NCBI GenBank assembly: GCA_019637995.1
Contig: JAHBUQ010000004.1
Span: forward strand, 1-64,000
Direction of reading: 5' to 3'
DNA length: 64,000 bases
DNA from: Ignavibacteriota bacterium
Lineage (GTDB): Bacteria > Bacteroidota > Ignavibacteria > Kapaibacteriales > UBA2268
Below the pieces are notes generated by a model, which was not told the DNA's origin, did not search any database, and saw only the letters and a list, made by a program, of their open reading frames with translations. Below, piece by piece: positions 61,142-64,000 of this stretch (within the stretch, counting starts at the first letter, position 1; every line of letters begins with the position of its first letter). The position numbers and the translations under genes were made by a program.

Positions 61142-62115
61142 GACCGGAGATCAAAGGGCTCTTTGATACTATCAGGCAGCAAGCAATCCGCTATGCTGAA
61201 GCTTTCGATTTGCTCGACAAACAAAGACTTGAGTACGAAAATTATATCCTTCAGTTAAAAGCCACAAATGAAGATGTTTACCGAACAACTAGTAATGAAC
61301 TATTCAATCTAAAACAAAAATACGAAGAATTAATCAAGCTTGTTAAGCTTGAAAGTTCTCAAATCAGTCAAAAATATTCTGAGCTTAAAGATTTAAAACA
61401 GCTACAAACCAGTTATTTTTCAGCACTCGAATCAATAAAAGTAATACAAACCTCTCTTGAGCAGCAATTTAATATTTTAAAAAAAGGAGTTGATGATTTT
61501 ACAACACATTCTGAAGATATAAAAAACTCAGCAGATACCAAAGTAGATGATTTTTTGAAATCTTCATTCGATAGAATTGATGAGATGATTAAAACTCAAT
61601 ATAAAAAATTTGAAGACAAAATTGCCCATAAAGTAAGACATATTGAGGGAAAAATTATAAATAATGACGAAATTTACTGGGCATTTCAAAACAAGTATAA
61701 GGAAGACCTGAAAAATGTTTTAACTGAGTTTGATGACTTCAGAAGACAATTTCTGAAAAGTGAATTTGATAGAAATAATGAAGTTTTATTTACCGGCGTA
61801 AGTAGTCAGGATAACCTGAACGATGTAACAAATAAACTAAAACAAATAGACGCAACCATACAAAGGTTAGAAGAGAATGTAAGCTCTACGGTCAGTAACT
61901 CTTCAAAAACACTCAGAACATTCGATACAAGTTCTGCGTCAACTCAGTCCTCTGATTTTAATACTATCAACAAGCTCACAGCTCATGATAAGGAAATAAA
62001 TTCTCTTAAAAAAGAAATTTCTGATTTTTCAAAAAGTACTTCAATGATTAAAATTGCTGCCTTTCTATCATTGACAGCAGCTTTACTATCAATTATTTTG
62101 AACTTTCTGCTGTAA
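61120..62115 (+). CDS. Coiled-coil protein with C-terminal membrane anchor, 331 aa
   Basis: Long coiled coil over residues ~20-290 (for example LFNLKQKYEELIKLVKLESSQ, DVTNKLKQIDATIQRLEENV) and a single C-terminal transmembrane helix (IAAFLSLTAALLSIILNFLL). Tail-anchored topology puts the coil in the cytoplasm. Function unknown. It is upstream of dnaA but separated by 650 bp and a hairpin. Confidence 0.65.
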   Translation: MYESKAIRPEIKGLFDTIRQQAIRYAEAFDLLDKQRLEYENYILQLKATNEDVYRTTSNELFNLKQKYEELIKLVKLESSQISQKYSELKDLKQLQTSYFSALESIKVIQTSLEQQFNILKKGVDDFTTHSEDIKNSADTKVDDFLKSSFDRIDEMIKTQYKKFEDKIAHKVRHIEGKIINNDEIYWAFQNKYKEDLKNVLTEFDDFRRQFLKSEFDRNNEVLFTGVSSQDNLNDVTNKLKQIDATIQRLEENVSSTVSNSSKTLRTFDTSSASTQSSDFNTINKLTAHDKEINSLKKEISDFSKSTSMIKIAAFLSLTAALLSIILNFLL

Positions 62116-62769
62116 ATTTCAACTCACTTTTCAACTCTACCAGTTTATCATATTGTAAAAATTCGTTTTTGATAAATAATTTGTTTTTTTATAGATTTAA
62201 ATAAGAGTAATTTATCTTTAAAAATTTCATGACAAAAAAAAAAGCCTTAAACAATTATTAATAATGTGATTAAGAGATTTAATCATTTAGTTCTAATTAA
62301 AATATCATTTAATATTGTTAATTTCCAAAGTTAAGATTGTGATAATATTATTTGCTTAAATGATTATATTTTTCAATATTTTAGCTAATTATTGGTTAAT
62401 TTTAATTGAATATTTCAAAGTCATATTCCTTGAAAAATACCTTAGAATCTTATCAAAAAAATATTTATTTTTAATTAACAGAATATTAACATTCTAACTT
62501 GTTGAAAGCAAAAATGTTTAAATTTTCCAAGAAAAATAGTTTCAAAAATAAAAATTTTTTTGTTGTTTGTTATCAAAAAAAATTGCTATTTTGAATTGAA
62601 ATTTTTGGTAAATTTATATAAAGTTTTCTTTGAAAACATATTCGCACTAAAAAATACCTAAAAAATGGTAAACTACAAAACATATTTAGGTATTTTTTTG
62701 TCTGAATCTGTTGTGAAATCTTGTATGTTACTAATAATCAACTATTTAGCAACACAAAAAAAGATTACT
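62116..62769 (+). other. A/T-rich intergenic region upstream of dnaA
   Basis: No gene, and very A/T-rich. It contains TTATCAAAAA-like stretches near 62452 and 62571, but no exact TTATCCACA box that I can see, so an oriC here is possible and not shown. The hairpin at 62651-62699 lies in its right part. Confidence 0.6.
62651..62699 (+). terminator. Hairpin with T run in dnaA leader
   Basis: AAAATACCTAAA (62651-62662) pairs with TTTAGGTATTTT (62685-62696), followed by Ts; the loop is 22 nt. Either a terminator for upstream transcription or an attenuator in the dnaA leader. Confidence 0.5.
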
Positions 62770-64000
62770 ATGAACAAACAGAGTTATACTGAATCAGAAT
62801 TAAAAATAAGTCAAAATGGCTTTTCAGCTACAATTAATGGCAATGATTTACTATCACCAGCCATCAAAAACCATGCTGATGAATTATGGTCAAAATCATT
62901 GAGAATTATCAAAGATAATGTTGGTAATCAGGTTTTTAAAACTTGGTTTAAACCCATCAAAGCCTTGGAATGGATGAATAACCGACTAACCTTGTCAGTA
63001 CCAAGTCAGTTTTTTCATGAGTGGATTGAAGAACATTATTATGATTTGTTGAGAAAAACTATATCTCAGTTTTTTGGTGAATCGGCTGAAGTCGAATATA
63101 AAATTGTTTTTGATGCAATTGAAGATGATACTAAAACACGTGAGATTAGTCTTCCCGGATTCCGTCATGACCCTAAACCGGCTCAAAATACACTGCCATT
63201 TGAACCAATATTGCTCAGCCAGAAAGAATTTCCTACATTTTTAAATCCAAAATATACATTAGATAATTTTATAACCGGGGAATCCAATCAGCTTGCTTCA
63301 TCAGCTGCCAGAGCTATCAGCGAAAACCCGGGAAAGACAAAGTTTAACCCTCTTGTAATTTATGGAAATACAGGGCTTGGCAAAACGCATCTTGCGCAGG
63401 CTATCGGAAATCATGTTTCGAAATCATATCCCCGTCTTAGAGTGCTTTATACTGATTGCGAAAAATTTACTTTAGAGTTCATTAGCGCCATTCAAAATAA
63501 TACAGTCAGTGATTTTTCTAATTTTTACAGGTCAATAGATGTACTCATAGTAGATGATATACATTTTTTAGCCGGCAAAGAGCGTACTCAGGACAATTTC
63601 TTCCATACTTTCAACTCATTATACCAAGCCGGAAAACAAATCATACTGACAAGCGACAGACCCCCCAAGGAACTTGTTGACCTTGATTCCAGATTGATTT
63701 CGCGTTTTCAGTGGGGACTCATCACTGATGTTAAAATCCCTGATTATGAGATGAGAATGGCTATAATTCAAAAGAAAAGCAAAGATGAAGGTATCGAGAT
63801 GCCGCTTGATGTCATTGAATATATCGCCAGAAATGTAAAATCAAATGTTCGTGACCTCGAAGGAACATTAATCGGCATAATCGCACGTGTTACATTCGAC
63901 AAAAAACCGCTTTCAGTTGACCTTGCCAAAGAAGTTATTTATTGTAATAATCAACCAAAATTTGAAGATATTACTATTGATTATATCAAAAGAGTTGTTG
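62770..64000 (+). CDS. dnaA: Chromosomal replication initiator DnaA, cut at window end
   Basis: 410 codons are visible and the frame is open at the edge. Domain I (residues ~38-100: LWSKSLRIIKDNVGNQVFKTWFKP, SQFFHEWIEEHY) is followed by the AAA+ domain with Walker A YGNTGLGKTH (198-207), Walker B VDDIHFLAGKERTQ (~261-274), and sensor-like TSDRPPKEL. Domain IV lies beyond the window. Start at 62770 (MNKQSYTESEL) is preferred over an upstream in-frame ATG near 62665 that falls inside the leader hairpin. Binds oriC boxes to start chromosome replication. Confidence 0.95.
   Translation, partial: MNKQSYTESELKISQNGFSATINGNDLLSPAIKNHADELWSKSLRIIKDNVGNQVFKTWFKPIKALEWMNNRLTLSVPSQFFHEWIEEHYYDLLRKTISQFFGESAEVEYKIVFDAIEDDTKTREISLPGFRHDPKPAQNTLPFEPILLSQKEFPTFLNPKYTLDNFITGESNQLASSAARAISENPGKTKFNPLVIYGNTGLGKTHLAQAIGNHVSKSYPRLRVLYTDCEKFTLEFISAIQNNTVSDFSNFYRSIDVLIVDDIHFLAGKERTQDNFFHTFNSLYQAGKQIILTSDRPPKELVDLDSRLISRFQWGLITDVKIPDYEMRMAIIQKKSKDEGIEMPLDVIEYIARNVKSNVRDLEGTLIGIIARVTFDKKPLSVDLAKEVIYCNNQPKFEDITIDYIKRVV

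Noticed and set aside
62116..62769. Chromosomal oriC
   Set aside because: Position next to dnaA is suggestive, but no clear DnaA boxes were found by eye, so it is not called.

Overview
The window is A+T-rich DNA that looks like a Bacteroidota/Chlorobiota-type bacterium. It has two promoters of the TTTG (or TTG) - about 20 bp - TAnnTTTG kind, short lipoproteins with Bacteroidota-like lipoboxes, and chromosomal genes (dnaA, EF-P, tRNA-Phe) at the right end. I cannot name the species. About 58 kb of the 64 kb is prophage.

Two related prophages sit in tandem in the 3' end of a tRNA-Phe gene (tRNA at 58008-58080, minus strand). A 23-bp att core from the tRNA occurs at 11239-11261 and again at 58007-58029. 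Prophage 1 enters from the left edge and ends at 11261: a tail module (1-9536), then a small accessory locus (9609-11084). Prophage 2 is complete, from 11239 to 58029.

Prophage 2 runs as follows. At 11.3-13.8 kb, leftward: integrase, two lipoproteins and small proteins, and a CI-like repressor. At 13.9-14.3 kb: an early promoter and a structured leader with a boxA-like motif. At 14.3-23.6 kb: ribbon-helix-helix regulator, ParB/DGQHR proteins, a recombination set (PD-(D/E)XK nuclease, coiled-coil protein, SSB-like protein) and a stand-alone DnaA-domain-IV protein. At 23.6-25.7 kb: a structured non-coding segment, a tRNA-like element and a string of small gene cassettes separated by long inverted repeats. 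At 25.7-32.9 kb: small genes, a primase-helicase, a 0.6-kb palindrome-rich candidate replication origin, a helicase, a VRR-NUC nuclease and a Mor-like activator. At 33.1-37.7 kb, leftward: Mu-like minor head proteins, portal and terminase. At 37.9-48.1 kb, rightward: protease/scaffold, capsid, connectors, lysis cassette and fibres. At 48.2-57.8 kb: a tail module ending with the tape measure.

The tail modules of the two prophages are syntenic gene for gene, but the proteins have clearly diverged. Both use the same kind of -1 frameshift site (T_TTT_TTY) in the tail-assembly chaperone gene before the tape measure. The virion is therefore inferred to be long-tailed (siphovirus-like) with a Mu-like head module, a tyrosine integrase and terminase packaging.

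Right of the tRNA lie ordinary chromosomal genes: EF-P, a DEDD exonuclease, a DUF1232 protein and a GPP34-like protein (all leftward), then two rightward genes of unknown function and dnaA, which is cut by the window end.
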